Source: Rhizobium sp. 9140
GTDB lineage: Bacteria; Pseudomonadota; Alphaproteobacteria; Rhizobiales; Rhizobiaceae
Reading direction: 5' to 3'
Assembly: GCF_900067135.1 (NCBI RefSeq)
Contig: NZ_FJUR01000001.1
Span: 1,119,501-1,183,500 of the forward strand
Length of the DNA: 64,000 bases
The stretch's first letter is position 1. Each line of letters starts with the position of its first letter. The notes beneath the pieces were generated by a model. The model searched no databases, was not told where the DNA came from, and was given only the letters and a program-made list of their open reading frames with translations. Shown piece by piece: positions 39,767-49,973 of the stretch. The position numbers and the translations under genes are program-made.

Positions 39767-40624
39767 TCAGTCGCGCAGCAGCTCGTTGATCCCCGTCTTC
39801 GAGCGGGTCTTCTCATCCACACGCTTGACGATCACGGCGCAATAGAGCGCCGGTGCCGGCTGGCCGTTGCCCATCACCTTGTCGGATGCCAGCGCGCCCG
39901 CGACCACGACAGAGTAAGGGGGAACTTCGCCATAGGTGATCTCGCCGGTGGCGCGATCGACGATCCGGGTGGACTTGCCGATGAAGACACCCATGCCGAG
40001 CACGGAGCCTTCCCGGATGATGCAGCCTTCCACGACTTCCGAACGCGCGCCGATGAAGCAGTTGTCCTCGATGATCGTCGGGCCGGCCTGCATGGGTTCC
40101 AGCACGCCGCCGATGCCGACGCCGCCTGACAGGTGCACATGGGCGCCGATCTGGGCGCAGGAGCCGACGGTGGCCCAGGTATCGACCATAGTGCCTTCGC
40201 CGACATAGGCGCCAAGGTTGACGAAGGACGGCATCAGGATGGCGTTCGGCGCGATGTAGGCCGAGCGGCGCACGACGCAGTTCGGCACGGCACGGAAGCC
40301 GGCATTCTCGAATTCGTTCGCGCTCCAGCCGTCGAACTTGGAGGGCACCTTGTCCCACCAGGTCGACCCACCCGGGCCGCCCTTGACGATTTCCATCGGG
40401 TTGAGACGGAAGGAGAGGAGAACCGCCTTCTTGAGCCACTGGTTGACCGTCCAGTTGCCGTCCGATGCGCGCTCCGCCACGCGGACCTTGCCGCTGTCCA
40501 GCAGTTTCAGCGCCGTTTCAACAGCGTCGCGCACCTCGCCCTTCGTGCCGGTCGTCACCGCGTCGCGGTTGTCGAAGGCGGTCTCGATCGTGGAAGCGAG
40601 AAAGGCAAGATCGTGGGAGGTCAT
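39767..40624 (-). CDS. dapD: 2,3,4,5-tetrahydropyridine-2,6-dicarboxylate N-succinyltransferase
   Basis: Lysine/DAP route, before DapE in the same branch. 285 aa: N-terminal helical domain ([17 protein letters not shown]), then the left-handed beta helix with hexapeptide repeats ([44 protein letters not shown]). The active-site region [14 protein letters not shown] lies near the end. ATG at 40624 has AGGA seven bases upstream; the frame is open for 81 codons further, but that part is not conserved. Divergent from the LOG gene with a 167-base shared promoter region. Confidence 0.96.
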   Translation of the reverse strand: MTSHDLAFLASTIETAFDNRDAVTTGTKGEVRDAVETALKLLDSGKVRVAERASDGNWTVNQWLKKAVLLSFRLNPMEIVKGGPGGSTWWDKVPSKFDGWSANEFENAGFRAVPNCVVRRSAYIAPNAILMPSFVNLGAYVGEGTMVDTWATVGSCAQIGAHVHLSGGVGIGGVLEPMQAGPTIIEDNCFIGARSEVVEGCIIREGSVLGMGVFIGKSTRIVDRATGEITYGEVPPYSVVVAGALASDKVMGNGQPAPALYCAVIVKRVDEKTRSKTGINELLRD

Positions 40625-40791
40625 CGCAAATCCTAAAAATCCGGGCTGATTTCCAACGCTGTAGAGCATGATGCCCGAGATTTGAAGCGTTTTTCGGTTG
40701 CGGCGCACCGGGAGGCACGGTCTATGTCTCGGGAACGTAAGTGATGAGATTCGCCGGCCGTTGCAGCGGCGGGCGCTGGAGACGAGACCCG

Positions 40792-41691
40792 ATGACACGG
40801 ATGAAGAAGCGGAATTTGCGGCGCAAGGACGGGGTCTGGGATCCGCTTGCAGACAGCGCGCAGGCACGGACCCGTGCCGCCAGTGTCGAAAAGACCCCGC
40901 AATCGCTCTCGCCGTCCTATCGTCTGGCCTATGCCGACGAAGACTTTCTCTGCCGCGAGGAACTGCGGCCGATCCGCCTGCAGCTCGAACTGCTGAAGAC
41001 CGAGATGGCGCTGGCCGAGCGCGGCATCACCTCCACCGTCGTCATGTTCGGCGGCGCCCGCATTCCCGAGCCGGGCAAGGACGCCTGGGCCGCGAAAAAC
41101 GAGACGCAGCGCGAAAACCTGACGGCAGCCTCCGTCTATTACGACGAGGCCCGCAAATTCGCGCGGCTCTGCTCGGAGCATTCGGCGCAGTCCGACTACA
41201 AAGAATTCATCGTCGTCACGGGCGGTGGGCCGGGTGTCATGGAGGCGGGCAATCGCGGCGCGGCCGATGTCGGCGCGCCGTCGATCGGGCTTAACATCGT
41301 GTTGCCGCACGAGCAGGCGCCCAATCCTTACGTTACGCCGGACCTCAGCTTCAACTTCCACTATTTTGCGATCCGCAAGATGCACTTCCTCGTGCGCGCC
41401 AAGGCCGTCACGGTCTTTCCCGGCGGCTTCGGCACGCTGGACGAATTGTTCGAGACGATCACGCTGATGCAAACGGGGCGCATGGCGCTGGTGCCGCTCA
41501 TCCTGTTCGGCGAAAAATTCTGGCGCTCCATTGTCGATTTCGACGCTCTCGCCGCCTTCGGCACCATCGCGCCTGATGATGTCGATCTGATCCAGTTCGT
41601 CGATACCGCTGACGAGGCCTGGGACATCATCGCCCGCTTTTACGGTAGCGTCGATCCCGCCTCCCTGCCGCTCGCGTCGGGTGAGCGTTGA
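40792..41691 (+). CDS. LOG-family protein (TIGR00730; nucleotide 5'-monophosphate nucleosidase/lysine-decarboxylase-like)
   Basis: 299 aa. Rossmann-like fold with the LOG signature [12 protein letters not shown] (about residues 212-223) and [14 protein letters not shown] (about 143-156). LOG enzymes release free cytokinins from their ribotides in plants and some bacteria; the old 'lysine decarboxylase' name is misleading. This longer form (N-terminal 90 residues with [17 protein letters not shown]) is typical of alphaproteobacteria. ATG at 40792, weak GGAGACG ribosome site. Confidence 0.9.
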   Translation: MTRMKKRNLRRKDGVWDPLADSAQARTRAASVEKTPQSLSPSYRLAYADEDFLCREELRPIRLQLELLKTEMALAERGITSTVVMFGGARIPEPGKDAWAAKNETQRENLTAASVYYDEARKFARLCSEHSAQSDYKEFIVVTGGGPGVMEAGNRGAADVGAPSIGLNIVLPHEQAPNPYVTPDLSFNFHYFAIRKMHFLVRAKAVTVFPGGFGTLDELFETITLMQTGRMALVPLILFGEKFWRSIVDFDALAAFGTIAPDDVDLIQFVDTADEAWDIIARFYGSVDPASLPLASGER

Positions 41692-41772
41692 GACGTCCTT
41701 TCGCCCGGAAGCGGTAGGCAACAAGTTGGTCCGGCCTGCGTTCTCCTCGGTCACGAAGAGGAGACTGAAGCC

Positions 41773-42195
41773 ATGACCAACAAGACCCTTGCCGATCTCG
41801 CAGAAAAGATGCGCGAGATCGATATCTGCATGCTCTCGACGCACACCGATGGCGGCGCGATTGCCGGCCGTCCGATGAGCAACAACCGCGACGTCGATTA
41901 CGACGGCAGCTCCTACTACTTCACGCTCGACGATACCCGCATGGTGGACGACATCAAAGCCGACCCCAAGGTCGCTCTCGCTTTTCAGGGTGCCAAGGCC
42001 TTTCTGGTGGCCGTCGAAGGCAGGGCCGACCTCATCCGTGACAAGGCCGCCTTCAGGGAACACTGGTCCGCCGATATCGACAAGTGGTTTGCCGACGGCA
42101 TCGACACCGAAGGTCTCGTGATGATCAAGGTCGTTGCCGAGCGCGCGCACTATTGGGACGGCGAGGACGAAGGCGAAGTCACGCTGAAAGCGTGA
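41773..42195 (+). CDS. Pyridoxamine 5'-phosphate oxidase-fold protein (general stress protein 26 type)
   Basis: 140-aa split-barrel flavin-binding fold: KMREIDICMLSTHTDGGAIAGRPMS (N-terminal strand pair), YYFTLDDTRMVDDIKADPKVALAFQG. Family members bind FMN or F420-like cofactors and are often stress-induced. Function unknown. GAAGAGGAG lies about eight bases before the ATG. Confidence 0.88.
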   Translation: MTNKTLADLAEKMREIDICMLSTHTDGGAIAGRPMSNNRDVDYDGSSYYFTLDDTRMVDDIKADPKVALAFQGAKAFLVAVEGRADLIRDKAAFREHWSADIDKWFADGIDTEGLVMIKVVAERAHYWDGEDEGEVTLKA

Positions 42196-42218
42196 AGAGC
42201 AAGGTCCTGTCGAAACGA

Positions 42219-42245
42219 AAAAATGCCCCGTCTCCGGGGCATTTC
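42219..42245 (-). terminator. Terminator of the EF-hand gene (works best on the minus strand)
   Basis: 9-bp stem AATGCCCCG / CGGGGCATT (42222-42230 with 42235-42243). Read on the minus strand it is followed by six T residues; on the plus strand by only TTT. It sits between the two convergent genes and could serve both. Confidence 0.85.
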
Positions 42246-42274
42246 CATGTGACGTGCAGACGTCGTTTCCGGGA

Positions 42275-42793
42275 TCAGATCTTCCGGGTCAGATCGGCCG
42301 CATCGATGAAGCCATCGCCGTTCGCGTCCCGCTTCTGGAAGCGTTCGCCGGCAGCTGCCGTAACCTCGGCCAGCGAGAGCGAGCCGTTCTTGTCGGTATC
42401 GGCCTGCTTGAGAAGGCGCGGACCCATCGCGGGGATCATGGTCGGGCGCAGTTCCTGAAGCTTGGCGCGAGCTTCCTGACGCTCGGGACCCTTGTCCGCC
42501 TTGCGCATCTCGGCACGCGCTGCCTTGAATGCCTCGCGCTTGGCCTTGACTTCGTCCGGCGTTACCTGCCCGTTCTCGTCTGCGTCGAAGGCTGCGAAAG
42601 CGCGCGATGCCGCGGCATCGGCCTCGACGCGCGAAACCTTGCCGTCCTTGTCCGTATCCAGCTGCTTGATCATCCACTCGGCGCGCTGCTCGCGCGTCGG
42701 GCCGTTGTGCTTGGCAGCGAAGGACGGTGTTGCCAAGGCCGAGGCGGCGATGGCGACGGCGGAAAGGCCGAGGATGAGGGTTTTCTTGGTCAT
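42275..42793 (-). CDS. Secreted EF-hand (calcium-binding) protein
   Basis: 172 aa. Residues 1-26 are a Sec signal peptide ending ATPSFAA. Four EF-hand-like loops follow: DTDKDGKVSRVE (about 47-58), DADENGQVTPDE (about 70-81), DTDKNGSLSLAE, and DANGDGFIDAAD near the end. Each has the Asp/Asn x-y-z pattern. Such periplasmic proteins bind Ca and are common in rhizobia; the specific role is unknown. ATG at 42793 has AAGGA seven bases upstream, with a terminator after the stop. Confidence 0.93.
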   Translation of the reverse strand: MTKKTLILGLSAVAIAASALATPSFAAKHNGPTREQRAEWMIKQLDTDKDGKVSRVEADAAASRAFAAFDADENGQVTPDEVKAKREAFKAARAEMRKADKGPERQEARAKLQELRPTMIPAMGPRLLKQADTDKNGSLSLAEVTAAAGERFQKRDANGDGFIDAADLTRKI

Positions 42794-42980
42794 AAGTCGT
42801 CCTTGTCTAGAAGCATGCGCCATCGTCCCGAAAGGCAGGATGTGGCCGCGTGCTGAGCTTGGGGGATGCGGTGCCGCTTTATCGCAGGGCTGACCGCAGC
42901 ATGTTCGTCCCTGGGCATAAAGATAGAGGAGACGCCGCCAGGCACCAGTTAAACTTCGGTAATAAAGGCTGGGCGCTGGC

Positions 42981-43694
42981 TTAAGCGGAGCGCACGAGCC
43001 GCTGCAGGAAGCCGGCAAGGTCTTCCGTCACGAAGTCGATATCCGCGTTTCCGTCTTCGCTCTGTTCCCATGCCTCCGCGAATTCGTACTCGAAATTCTG
43101 AGGCACCAGCAGAACAGTCTTCATGCCGAGCGCCTTGGGCACCGTCAGGTTGCGCGGCAGGTCCTCGAACATGGCGGCATGGCGGGTATCGACGCGATTG
43201 AGGCTCGCGAACTTGTCATAGGTCGCACCCGCCGGCTTTGGTACGTAGTCGGCCGCGACGATGTCGAAGATATCATCGAAATGATCGAGAATGCCGAGCG
43301 CTTGCGCCGCCATCTGCGCATGCACCACTGTGCCATTGGTAAAAATGAACTTGCGACCCGGCAACGCCTTGATCGCATCGCCCAACGCTGGATCGGGCGG
43401 GATGACGTTGTAGTCGATCGCATGCGCCTTCTGGAGGAATTCGTTTGGGTCGATACCGTGATTGACCATCAGGCCCTTCAGCGTCGTGCCGTGGTCGCGG
43501 TAATACTGCTTCTGCAGCAGCTTGGCTTCGACGGGCTCCATCTGCAGCAGGTCGGCCACGAAGGCCGTCATGTTGCGGTCGATCTGCGAGAACAGGTTGA
43601 CGCGATGCGGGTAGAGCGTGTTGTCCATGTCGAACACCCATTCGGTGACATGGGCGAAATCGTCGATGGTCGGCAGTCGGTCGATGGAGGTCAT
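42981..43694 (-). CDS. HAD-family pyrimidine 5'-nucleotidase
   Basis: 237 aa. HAD motif I DMDNTLYP (about residues 21-28; nucleophile and acid Asp), motif II TNGTVVHAQ, motif III Lys in VPKPAGATYDK, motif IV FEDLPRN. The capped HAD with motif II 'TNG' matches the pyrimidine-nucleotidase/SDT1 type in alphaproteobacteria. ATG at 43694 is favoured over a TTG at 43709. Divergent from the histidine phosphatase gene. Confidence 0.9.
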   Translation of the reverse strand: MTSIDRLPTIDDFAHVTEWVFDMDNTLYPHRVNLFSQIDRNMTAFVADLLQMEPVEAKLLQKQYYRDHGTTLKGLMVNHGIDPNEFLQKAHAIDYNVIPPDPALGDAIKALPGRKFIFTNGTVVHAQMAAQALGILDHFDDIFDIVAADYVPKPAGATYDKFASLNRVDTRHAAMFEDLPRNLTVPKALGMKTVLLVPQNFEYEFAEAWEQSEDGNADIDFVTEDLAGFLQRLVRSA

Positions 43695-43799
43695 GAGGGT
43701 CTGTTCCAAGAATGCGAAGTCGGACGCCAGAGAAGAGCGGCGGGGAAAGATGCTAGGTAAGCTGACAAACTATAAGTGCGCTGCGATAAGGGAACAGCC

Positions 43800-44432
43800 A
43801 TGAGAACCATATTCGTCGTTACGCATCCAGAATCCGCGCACCATGTCGAAAAGCGCGTCGGCGGATGGTTCGATACCGGTTTGACGAAACGGGGGCAGGC
43901 GCAGGCTGGTGCCATCGCGCAGGCGCTCCTCGCGCGGATCGGCAACCGGCCGGTCGAGATCGTCAGTTCCGATCTGCTGCGCGCGTCTGAGACGGCCGAT
44001 ACGATCGCCGATCTGTTCCGAACGGGGATCACCGTCAACCGGGACCTGCGGGAAATCAGCTATGGTGCAGCCGAAGGGCGGCCGCAGGAATGGCTCGACC
44101 TCAGGCACGAATCGATTCCGGACGATGACCGCCTCGACTATCGCAACAGCCTGACCGGCGGCGAGACCCGACGGGAACTGGCGACCCGGATCTATGGGGC
44201 GATGGATGCAATCATGGCCCGCCCCTGCGACTGCCAGATCGTCGTCACCCACGGCTTCGCCTCGACCTTCGTCGTGGCGAAGTGGATCGGCATGCCGATT
44301 CACGCGGCAGGCTGGGTCGCCTTCAAGGTTGCGTCGGGCAGCATCACCCATCTCGAGCAGGATGACCTGTGGCAGAGCCGGGCGGTCGTGTCGCTCGGCG
44401 ATGTCGACCACCTCGCTACCGGTGCGGACTGA
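43800..44432 (+). CDS. Histidine phosphatase superfamily protein (phosphoglycerate-mutase-like)
   Basis: 210 aa. Branch 1 fold: VVTHPESAHHVEKRVGGWFDTGLTKRGQAQA at the start, VEIVSSDLLRASETADTIA, GGETRRELATRI, and CQIVVTHGFASTFV with the second catalytic His. The usual RHGET at the first His is THPES, so the Arg is lost and Pro follows the His. The phospho-acceptor His and the HG of the second motif are kept. Substrate unknown. ATG at 43800 has AGGGA six bases upstream. Confidence 0.86.
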   Translation: MRTIFVVTHPESAHHVEKRVGGWFDTGLTKRGQAQAGAIAQALLARIGNRPVEIVSSDLLRASETADTIADLFRTGITVNRDLREISYGAAEGRPQEWLDLRHESIPDDDRLDYRNSLTGGETRRELATRIYGAMDAIMARPCDCQIVVTHGFASTFVVAKWIGMPIHAAGWVAFKVASGSITHLEQDDLWQSRAVVSLGDVDHLATGAD

Positions 44433-44436
44433 CCGC

Positions 44437-45324
44437 TTACGGAACGATCAGCGTTCCCGCACCGTGCTCCGTGAAGATCTCGAGCAGCACCGAATGGGCC
44501 GTCTTGCCGTTGAGGATGACGACGCCCTGAACGCCGGCCTTGATGGCCTCGATGCAGGTTTCGACCTTGGGAATCATGCCGCCGGAAATCGTACCGTCTG
44601 CAATCAGCGCCAGGGCTTCCGCGACGGAGAGTTCCTTGATGAGTTCCTTGTTCTTGTCGAGCACGCCGGGAACGTCGGTGAGGAACAGGAGGCGCGTGGC
44701 ATTGAGCGCGCCAGCAATGGCGCCTGCGAAGGTATCGGCATTGATGTTGTAGGTCGCGCCGTCGCGGCCGGGGGCGACCGGTGCGATGACGGGAATCATT
44801 TCCGACTTCGCCAGGAGATCGAGAAGCGTGCGATCCACCTCGATCACCTCGCCGACGAAGCCGAGGTCGAGCACGCGCTCGATATTGCTGTCGGGATCGA
44901 TAACGGTTTTGCGGGCCTTTTCGGCAAAGACCATGTTGCCGTCCTTGCCGCAAAGGCCGATCGCCCATTCGCCGGTCTGGTTGATGAGCGCCACGATCTC
45001 CTTGTTGATCGAGCCGGCCAGAACCATCTCGACGATCTCGACGGTCTTCGCGTCGGTGACGCGCAGGCCGCCCTCGAATTTCGATTCGATGCCCATCTTG
45101 GTCAGCATCGCGCCGATCTGCGGGCCGCCGCCGTGCACGACGATCGGGTTGACGCCGGACTGCTTGAGGAGCGCGATATCGGCGGCGAACGCCTTGCCAA
45201 GCTCCGGATCGCCCATGGCATGCCCGCCATATTTTACGACGATCGTCTTGTTCTCGTAACGCTGCATATAGGGCAGGGCCTGCGCGAGAAGACGGGCCTG
45301 GATTTCGCTTTCGGATGGGGACAT
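44437..45324 (-). CDS. argB: Acetylglutamate kinase
   Basis: Second step of arginine biosynthesis. 295 aa, amino-acid kinase fold: [12 protein letters not shown] (about residues 27-38), [13 protein letters not shown] (about 62-74), [16 protein letters not shown] (about 192-207), ISGGMIPKV (about 246-254). The extended N-terminal helix (about 20 residues before the fold) is the type that forms arginine-sensitive hexamers. Convergent with the phosphatase gene (4-base gap). Confidence 0.96.
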   Translation of the reverse strand: MSPSESEIQARLLAQALPYMQRYENKTIVVKYGGHAMGDPELGKAFAADIALLKQSGVNPIVVHGGGPQIGAMLTKMGIESKFEGGLRVTDAKTVEIVEMVLAGSINKEIVALINQTGEWAIGLCGKDGNMVFAEKARKTVIDPDSNIERVLDLGFVGEVIEVDRTLLDLLAKSEMIPVIAPVAPGRDGATYNINADTFAGAIAGALNATRLLFLTDVPGVLDKNKELIKELSVAEALALIADGTISGGMIPKVETCIEAIKAGVQGVVILNGKTAHSVLLEIFTEHGAGTLIVP

Positions 45325-45561
45325 GTCGGAAACCTTCGGGATCGATGCGGATGCTGTTTAGCGCAAGTTTTTTCTCGGGGGAATGATCGGAAGGGAATAT
45401 AACGGCATGATGACAGCTGGAAATGACAGCGCTTCGCGCCGCCTTCGGCCGAACATGAGGCTTGCGGCGTAAAAGCCGTGGAAAATGCGCCGAACCATGC
45501 GTATGATCTCGTCCATCATCCGCTTGGCATGGCCGCGGTTCTAGGCGAGCACATTGACATC

Positions 45562-46302
45562 ATGACGACAGAAAACGCGAAGAGTGGCGATTCCCGCCTC
45601 GATCAGGTTATTGCCGGAGAATACGTCCTCGGCGTTCTCTCCCCGGAAGACCGACAGAAGGTCGAGGCGCGCATGACGCTCGACCGCAACTTCGCAGCCA
45701 TGGTCGATCACTGGCGCAGCAACATGCTCACCGTTGACCAGACGCCGCGACCCACCCGCCGTGCTCCGCGCCGTGCATCTCCCTTCGCCGAGCCGATGGT
45801 TGCGCGGGCGCGTCCGCAGCGCGAACGCGTGCCGGTGTTCAACGTCGCCATCTGGAACTCCGCTGCCTTCTGGCGCGGCGTTGCCTGCATCGCGACCATC
45901 GGCCTCCTCGCAATGGGCATCTCCCAGTCCGGCCTCCTCAAAGCCTCGCCGACGCGTGGCCTGACGACCAGCCTTAATCTCGCCGGGTCTGATCTGGCGC
46001 TGACGGCACGTTACGATAACGACAGCGGTCGTCTCCGGATCGCCCCCGTCGCAGCCGCTGCCAGCGCACCGGGCGTGGCGGATGCGAAGTCGCTCGAAGT
46101 CTGGCTGACGCCGGAGGGTGCCGCCCCCGTGTCGCTCGGCGTCGTCAACGCAAGCAGCCATGGCGAGATCGTCGTGCCCAAGGCGGTGCGGACCCGCCTG
46201 CGCGAAGGCGCTCCGATCACGGTCAGCCTCGAGCCGGCAGGCGGTTCGCCGACCGGCGCCCCGACGGGCAAAATCCTCAGCAGCGGCATCGCCGGTCGTT
46301 GA
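45562..46302 (+). CDS. Anti-sigma factor (RskA-like), no adjacent sigma gene
   Basis: 246 aa. N-terminal anti-sigma-like segment (DQVIAGEYVLGVLSPEDRQKVEARM, about residues 14-38), a single membrane helix (GVACIATIGLLAMGISQSGLL, about 113-133), and a C-terminal RskA-type periplasmic domain (LEVWLTPEGAAPVSLG, VTVSLEP region). The ZAS His-x3-Cys-x2-Cys zinc motif is absent. Usually encoded after an ECF sigma factor; here none is seen within the window near it. The GTG at 45478 and ATG at 45562 are both possible starts; the ATG matches family N-termini. Confidence 0.83.
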   Translation: MTTENAKSGDSRLDQVIAGEYVLGVLSPEDRQKVEARMTLDRNFAAMVDHWRSNMLTVDQTPRPTRRAPRRASPFAEPMVARARPQRERVPVFNVAIWNSAAFWRGVACIATIGLLAMGISQSGLLKASPTRGLTTSLNLAGSDLALTARYDNDSGRLRIAPVAAAASAPGVADAKSLEVWLTPEGAAPVSLGVVNASSHGEIVVPKAVRTRLREGAPITVSLEPAGGSPTGAPTGKILSSGIAGR

Positions 46303-46420
46303 TCTGGTATATCCGAGTGCCGCAATGCTCACGGGGGTTTGATCGGTGGGCTTCTTTCTGAACGGACCGGACAGGCGTAAGACACCGGCGCGGGCTCCAT
46401 ATCGCCCGCAAGGAGGTCCC

Positions 46421-46915
46421 ATGCTCAGCCGCCGCTTCTTTCTCCTGACCGGCACGGCCGGTCTTGCCGCTTTTGCTTTGAAAAACCAGATTGCCCCCTT
46501 CGCCGCTGCCGAAACATTCGCGGTGACGAAGACGGATGCCGAATGGAAGGCGATGCTCGGCGACGAGCAATACCGGATCCTGCGGCACGAAGACACCGAG
46601 CGCCCGTTTACGAGCGCGCTTAACGAGGAGAAGCGCAAGGGCACCTTCCAGTGCGCCGGCTGCGCCCGTCCGGTCTATTCCTCGGAAATGAAATTCGATA
46701 GCGGTACGGGCTGGCCGAGCTTCTGGCAGGCGCTGCCCGATTCCGTGGAGACGCGCACCGATACGTCGTTCCTGATGGTGCGGACAGAATGTCATTGCAG
46801 CCGTTGCGGCGGTCATCTCGGGCACATCTTCGACGACGGCCCGAAGCCGACCGGCAAGCGTCACTGCATCAACGGCCTGTCGATGACCTTCGTGCCGGGT
46901 GCGGCACCCGCCTGA
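46421..46915 (+). CDS. msrB: Peptide-methionine (R)-S-oxide reductase MsrB, Tat-exported
   Basis: Reduces methionine-R-sulfoxide. 164 aa. Residues 1-30 have a twin-arginine signal (LSRRFFLLTGTAGLAAFA), so the product is periplasmic, unlike cytosolic MsrB. The two zinc CxxC pairs are in CAGC and CSRC; the catalytic Cys is in RHCINGLSM (about residues 147-155). GTGWPSFW is the usual block. ATG at 46421 has AAGGAGG four bases upstream. Possibly acts with a periplasmic redox partner not seen here. Confidence 0.94.
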   Translation: MLSRRFFLLTGTAGLAAFALKNQIAPFAAAETFAVTKTDAEWKAMLGDEQYRILRHEDTERPFTSALNEEKRKGTFQCAGCARPVYSSEMKFDSGTGWPSFWQALPDSVETRTDTSFLMVRTECHCSRCGGHLGHIFDDGPKPTGKRHCINGLSMTFVPGAAPA

Positions 46916-46973
46916 TAACCGATGGCAAAGCCTGAGGCGCGGCAGGCCGCCGCGCCCGTGTGTTCGAATAATC

Positions 46974-47627
46974 TCAGTTCCGGATCGCGGTGAGGATCGC
47001 CGAACGCAGTTCTTCGATGCCTTCGCCCTTTTCGGACGATGTCGCAACGATCTCCGGGAAGGCGGCCGGGCGCTTGCGGATCTTTTCCAGCGTCTCCGCC
47101 ATCAGATGCGGTACGGCGCCCGCCTTGATCTTGTCCGTCTTCGTCAGCACCACCTGATAGGATACGGCGGCTTTGTCGAGCAGCGACAGCACGTCGTCAT
47201 CGTTTGGCTTGATGCCGTGGCGGCTGTCGATCAGCACATAGACCCGCTTCAGCGTGGCGCGGCCGCGCAGATAGTCGAACACCAGCTTCGTCCAGGCATC
47301 CACATGCGCCTTCGGCGCCTGCGCATAGCCGTAGCCCGGCATGTCGATCAGCGCCATCGGCGGCAGGTCGCCGGCAGCACCCGAATAGCCGTCCGGCACG
47401 AAATAGTTGAGCTCCTGCGTCCGCCCGGGCGTGTTGGACGTGCGCGCCAGCCCCTTCTGTCCCACGAGCGCATTGATCAGCGACGACTTGCCGACGTTCG
47501 AGCGTCCGGCGAAGGCGATCTCCGTCGGCCCTTCGGGCGGCAGGAACTCCATGGAGGGAACGCCGCGAATGAAGATCCAGGGATTGCCGAACATCGGCTT
47601 TTCGTCGTTCAGGGCGGTGTCGGTCAT
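46974..47627 (-). CDS. engB: Ribosome biogenesis GTPase EngB (YihA/YsxC)
   Basis: 217-aa circularised small GTPase needed for 50S assembly. G1 [16 protein letters not shown] (about residues 38-53), G2 TPGRTQ, G3 DMPGYGYA, G4 TKTDKI (about 164-169). ATG at 47627 has AGGGA eight bases upstream. Located just after the yidC terminator and in the rhizobial order yidC-engB-argB. Confidence 0.96.
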   Translation of the reverse strand: MTDTALNDEKPMFGNPWIFIRGVPSMEFLPPEGPTEIAFAGRSNVGKSSLINALVGQKGLARTSNTPGRTQELNYFVPDGYSGAAGDLPPMALIDMPGYGYAQAPKAHVDAWTKLVFDYLRGRATLKRVYVLIDSRHGIKPNDDDVLSLLDKAAVSYQVVLTKTDKIKAGAVPHLMAETLEKIRKRPAAFPEIVATSSEKGEGIEELRSAILTAIRN

Positions 47628-47651
47628 CGGCAGGTCCCTCAGGGGCTGAAA

Positions 47652-47679
47652 AAGAAAACCCCGGGCTTGCGGCCCGGGG
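47652..47679 (-). terminator. Terminator after yidC (minus strand)
   Basis: 8-bp GC stem CCCCGGGC / GCCCGGGG (47659-47666 with 47672-47679) followed on the minus strand by TTTTCTTTTTC. Lies 16 bases after the yidC stop and before engB, so engB may depend on read-through or its own promoter. Confidence 0.88.
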
Positions 47680-47694
47680 CGGGAAGGTCGGTCG

Positions 47695-49497
47695 CTATTC
47701 CGCGGGCTTCGGTTTTCGCGAGAACAGGCCCTTGATATTGTCGAACAGCTCAACCTTGACGCCATGGCGCTTCATGATGAAGGCCTGCTGGATCACAGAA
47801 AGCGTGTTGTTCCAGGCCCAGTAGATCACGAGACCGGCCGGGAAGCTCGACAGCATGAAGGTGAACACCACCGGCATCCAGGTGAAGAGCATCGCCTGTG
47901 TCGGATCGGGCGGGGTCGGGTTCATGCGCATCTGCAGGAACATGGTGACACCCATGATCAGCGGCCAGACGCCGATCATCAGAGCGTGCGGAACGGCGAA
48001 GGGCAGGAGGCCGAACAGGTTGAACAGCGAGGTCGGGTCCGGCGCGGACAGGTCCTGGATCCAGCCGAAGAACGGCGCATGCCGCATTTCGATGGTGACG
48101 TAGATGACCTTGTAGAGCGCGAAGAACACCGGGATCTGCAGGAGGATCGGCCAGCAACCCGCGATCGGGTTGATCTTCTCTTCCTTGTACAGCGCCATCA
48201 TGGCCTGCTGCATGCCCATCCGGTCGTCGCCGAATTTCTTCTTCATCTCCTCCATCTTCGGCTGGATCTTCTTCATGTTCGCCATGGAGGCGTACTGCTT
48301 GCTGGCAAGCGGGAAGAAGAGCGCCTTGACGACGATGGTGGTGAGAAGGATGGCGACGCCGAAATTGCCGAAGAAGCGGAAGAAGAAATCCATCAGCTTG
48401 AACATCGGCTTGGTGATGAAATAGAACCAGCCCCAGTCGATCAGGAGGTCGAACTTCGGAATATTGTAGCTCGCCTCATAGCCATCGACGAGCGGCACCT
48501 GCTTGGCGCCGGCAAAGACGAGGTTGTTGAGCGTCGTCGTCTGGCCGGGTGCCACGGTGATGGCATCCTGCTTGTAATCGGCCTGGTAGCGCGGGCGGCC
48601 GTCCGTGAAATGCGCGAAACGCGTCTCGTAGGGCGTCGCCTGCGGCGGGACGATGGTCGCCGCCCAATACTTGTCGGTGATGCCGAGCCAGCCGCCGGTC
48701 GTCTTGCCGGGCTGTGCCGGCGCATTGTCCTCGACCTTGCTGTAGCTGACCTCTTCAAGGCCATGCTCGCCGATGACGCCGATAAAGCCTTCATGCAGAA
48801 CGTAGACGCTGGGCGTGACAGGCTTGTTGAAGCGGGTCACGCGGCCATAGGTGGACAGTGCGATCGGTGCGCCGGTCGCGTTCTGGATCGTGTCGTCGAT
48901 CTTGAACATGAAATGCTCGTCGATCGAGATGACGCGCGTGAAGACCACGCCCTTTTCGTTGGTGAAGGTCAGCGTGACCGGCGTCGCGGTCGTCAGCTTC
49001 GCGCCCTCGGGCGCCGTCCAGACGGTGGACGGGCCGGGAACCGCACCGGTCGAGGCATCGCCGACATAGCCGATTTCGGTAAAGTAGCCTTCCGGCGTTT
49101 CGGCCGGGCTGAAAAGCGTGATGATCGGGCTCTTGTCGTCGACGGTCTCGTGATACTCGCGCAGCTTCAGGTCGTCGAGACGGGCGCCGGTGAGGTTGAT
49201 CGAGCCGGAGAGGGCCTGCGTGTCGATGACGACGCGGGCAGAGCGGGCGATGGCCTCCTCACGCGCAGCACCCTGCGGCACGGCGCCGGGAACGGCGGTC
49301 GTCGCAGTGCCGGGAATGGCGTCGGGGATGGAGCCGCCGGTCGTGTTGGCCGGTGTCTGGGCCTGCTGGGCCTGCACCGCTTCCTGCGCGATGCGCTCGC
49401 GCTCCATCTTCGGATTGATATAGAGAAACTGCCAGGCGATGAGGATCAGCACCGACAGGCCGATCGCGATGAAATAGTTGCGGTTCTTGTCCATCAT
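47695..49497 (-). CDS. yidC: Membrane protein insertase YidC (Oxa1 family)
   Basis: Inserts and folds inner-membrane proteins with or without SecYEG. 600 aa. N-terminal helix ([18 protein letters not shown]), large periplasmic beta-supersandwich (about 60-360), and five conserved C-terminal helices ([25 protein letters not shown] and the conserved Arg/hydrophilic groove). Basic tail. ATG at 49497 overlaps the rnpA stop by 4 bases; a second Met follows immediately. Confidence 0.96.
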   Translation of the reverse strand: MMDKNRNYFIAIGLSVLILIAWQFLYINPKMERERIAQEAVQAQQAQTPANTTGGSIPDAIPGTATTAVPGAVPQGAAREEAIARSARVVIDTQALSGSINLTGARLDDLKLREYHETVDDKSPIITLFSPAETPEGYFTEIGYVGDASTGAVPGPSTVWTAPEGAKLTTATPVTLTFTNEKGVVFTRVISIDEHFMFKIDDTIQNATGAPIALSTYGRVTRFNKPVTPSVYVLHEGFIGVIGEHGLEEVSYSKVEDNAPAQPGKTTGGWLGITDKYWAATIVPPQATPYETRFAHFTDGRPRYQADYKQDAITVAPGQTTTLNNLVFAGAKQVPLVDGYEASYNIPKFDLLIDWGWFYFITKPMFKLMDFFFRFFGNFGVAILLTTIVVKALFFPLASKQYASMANMKKIQPKMEEMKKKFGDDRMGMQQAMMALYKEEKINPIAGCWPILLQIPVFFALYKVIYVTIEMRHAPFFGWIQDLSAPDPTSLFNLFGLLPFAVPHALMIGVWPLIMGVTMFLQMRMNPTPPDPTQAMLFTWMPVVFTFMLSSFPAGLVIYWAWNNTLSVIQQAFIMKRHGVKVELFDNIKGLFSRKPKPAE

Positions 49498-49913
49498 TCT
49501 TTCCTGGAGCCGGCCGGCGGCCGTGCCTGTTTCTGCCTGCCTTCGAGTGGCCCTTCGATTCGGGCACCGAGCATTTTTGCCAGCCTGTCGAAGGGGACGC
49601 CAAGCACCTCGCGGCGGGCGACAATCACATAATCGTGGCCGGGTTTCATTGCAAACGCGGCTTGGAGCCTGACGGCCTCGCGCAAGCGGCGGCGCATGCG
49701 GTTCCGTTCCACCGCATTGCCATGCTTCTTTGTCACCGTAAAACCGACGCGGGCGGGCTCGTCCGCCGCTTGTCTGTCGAGCACTTCGAGCAGGAAAACG
49801 GAGCCCTTCCGCTTCTCGCCTGCACGCACGGCAAGAAACTGCGGCCGGCTTTTCAGCCGCCCGACAGTTGGTTTGGGATTACCTGACGTCATGCGTCTGG
49901 GATCTCTTGTCAC
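49494..49913 (-). CDS. rnpA: Ribonuclease P protein component
   Basis: 139 aa, basic. Signature RxxRNRxx[21 protein letters not shown] (about residues 62-80). Supports the catalytic RNase P RNA in tRNA 5' processing. GTG start at 49913 has AGGAGG six bases upstream and is preferred; an in-frame ATG at 49892 would be seven residues shorter. Sits between rpmH and yidC, as in nearly all bacteria. Confidence 0.95.
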   Translation of the reverse strand: MTRDPRRMTSGNPKPTVGRLKSRPQFLAVRAGEKRKGSVFLLEVLDRQAADEPARVGFTVTKKHGNAVERNRMRRRLREAVRLQAAFAMKPGHDYVIVARREVLGVPFDRLAKMLGARIEGPLEGRQKQARPPAGSRKE

Positions 49914-49973
49914 CGGCAGCCTCCTGCAGGGCAGGAGTGCCGGCTGTGGCGACGGCGCGGACGCCGTATGCCA

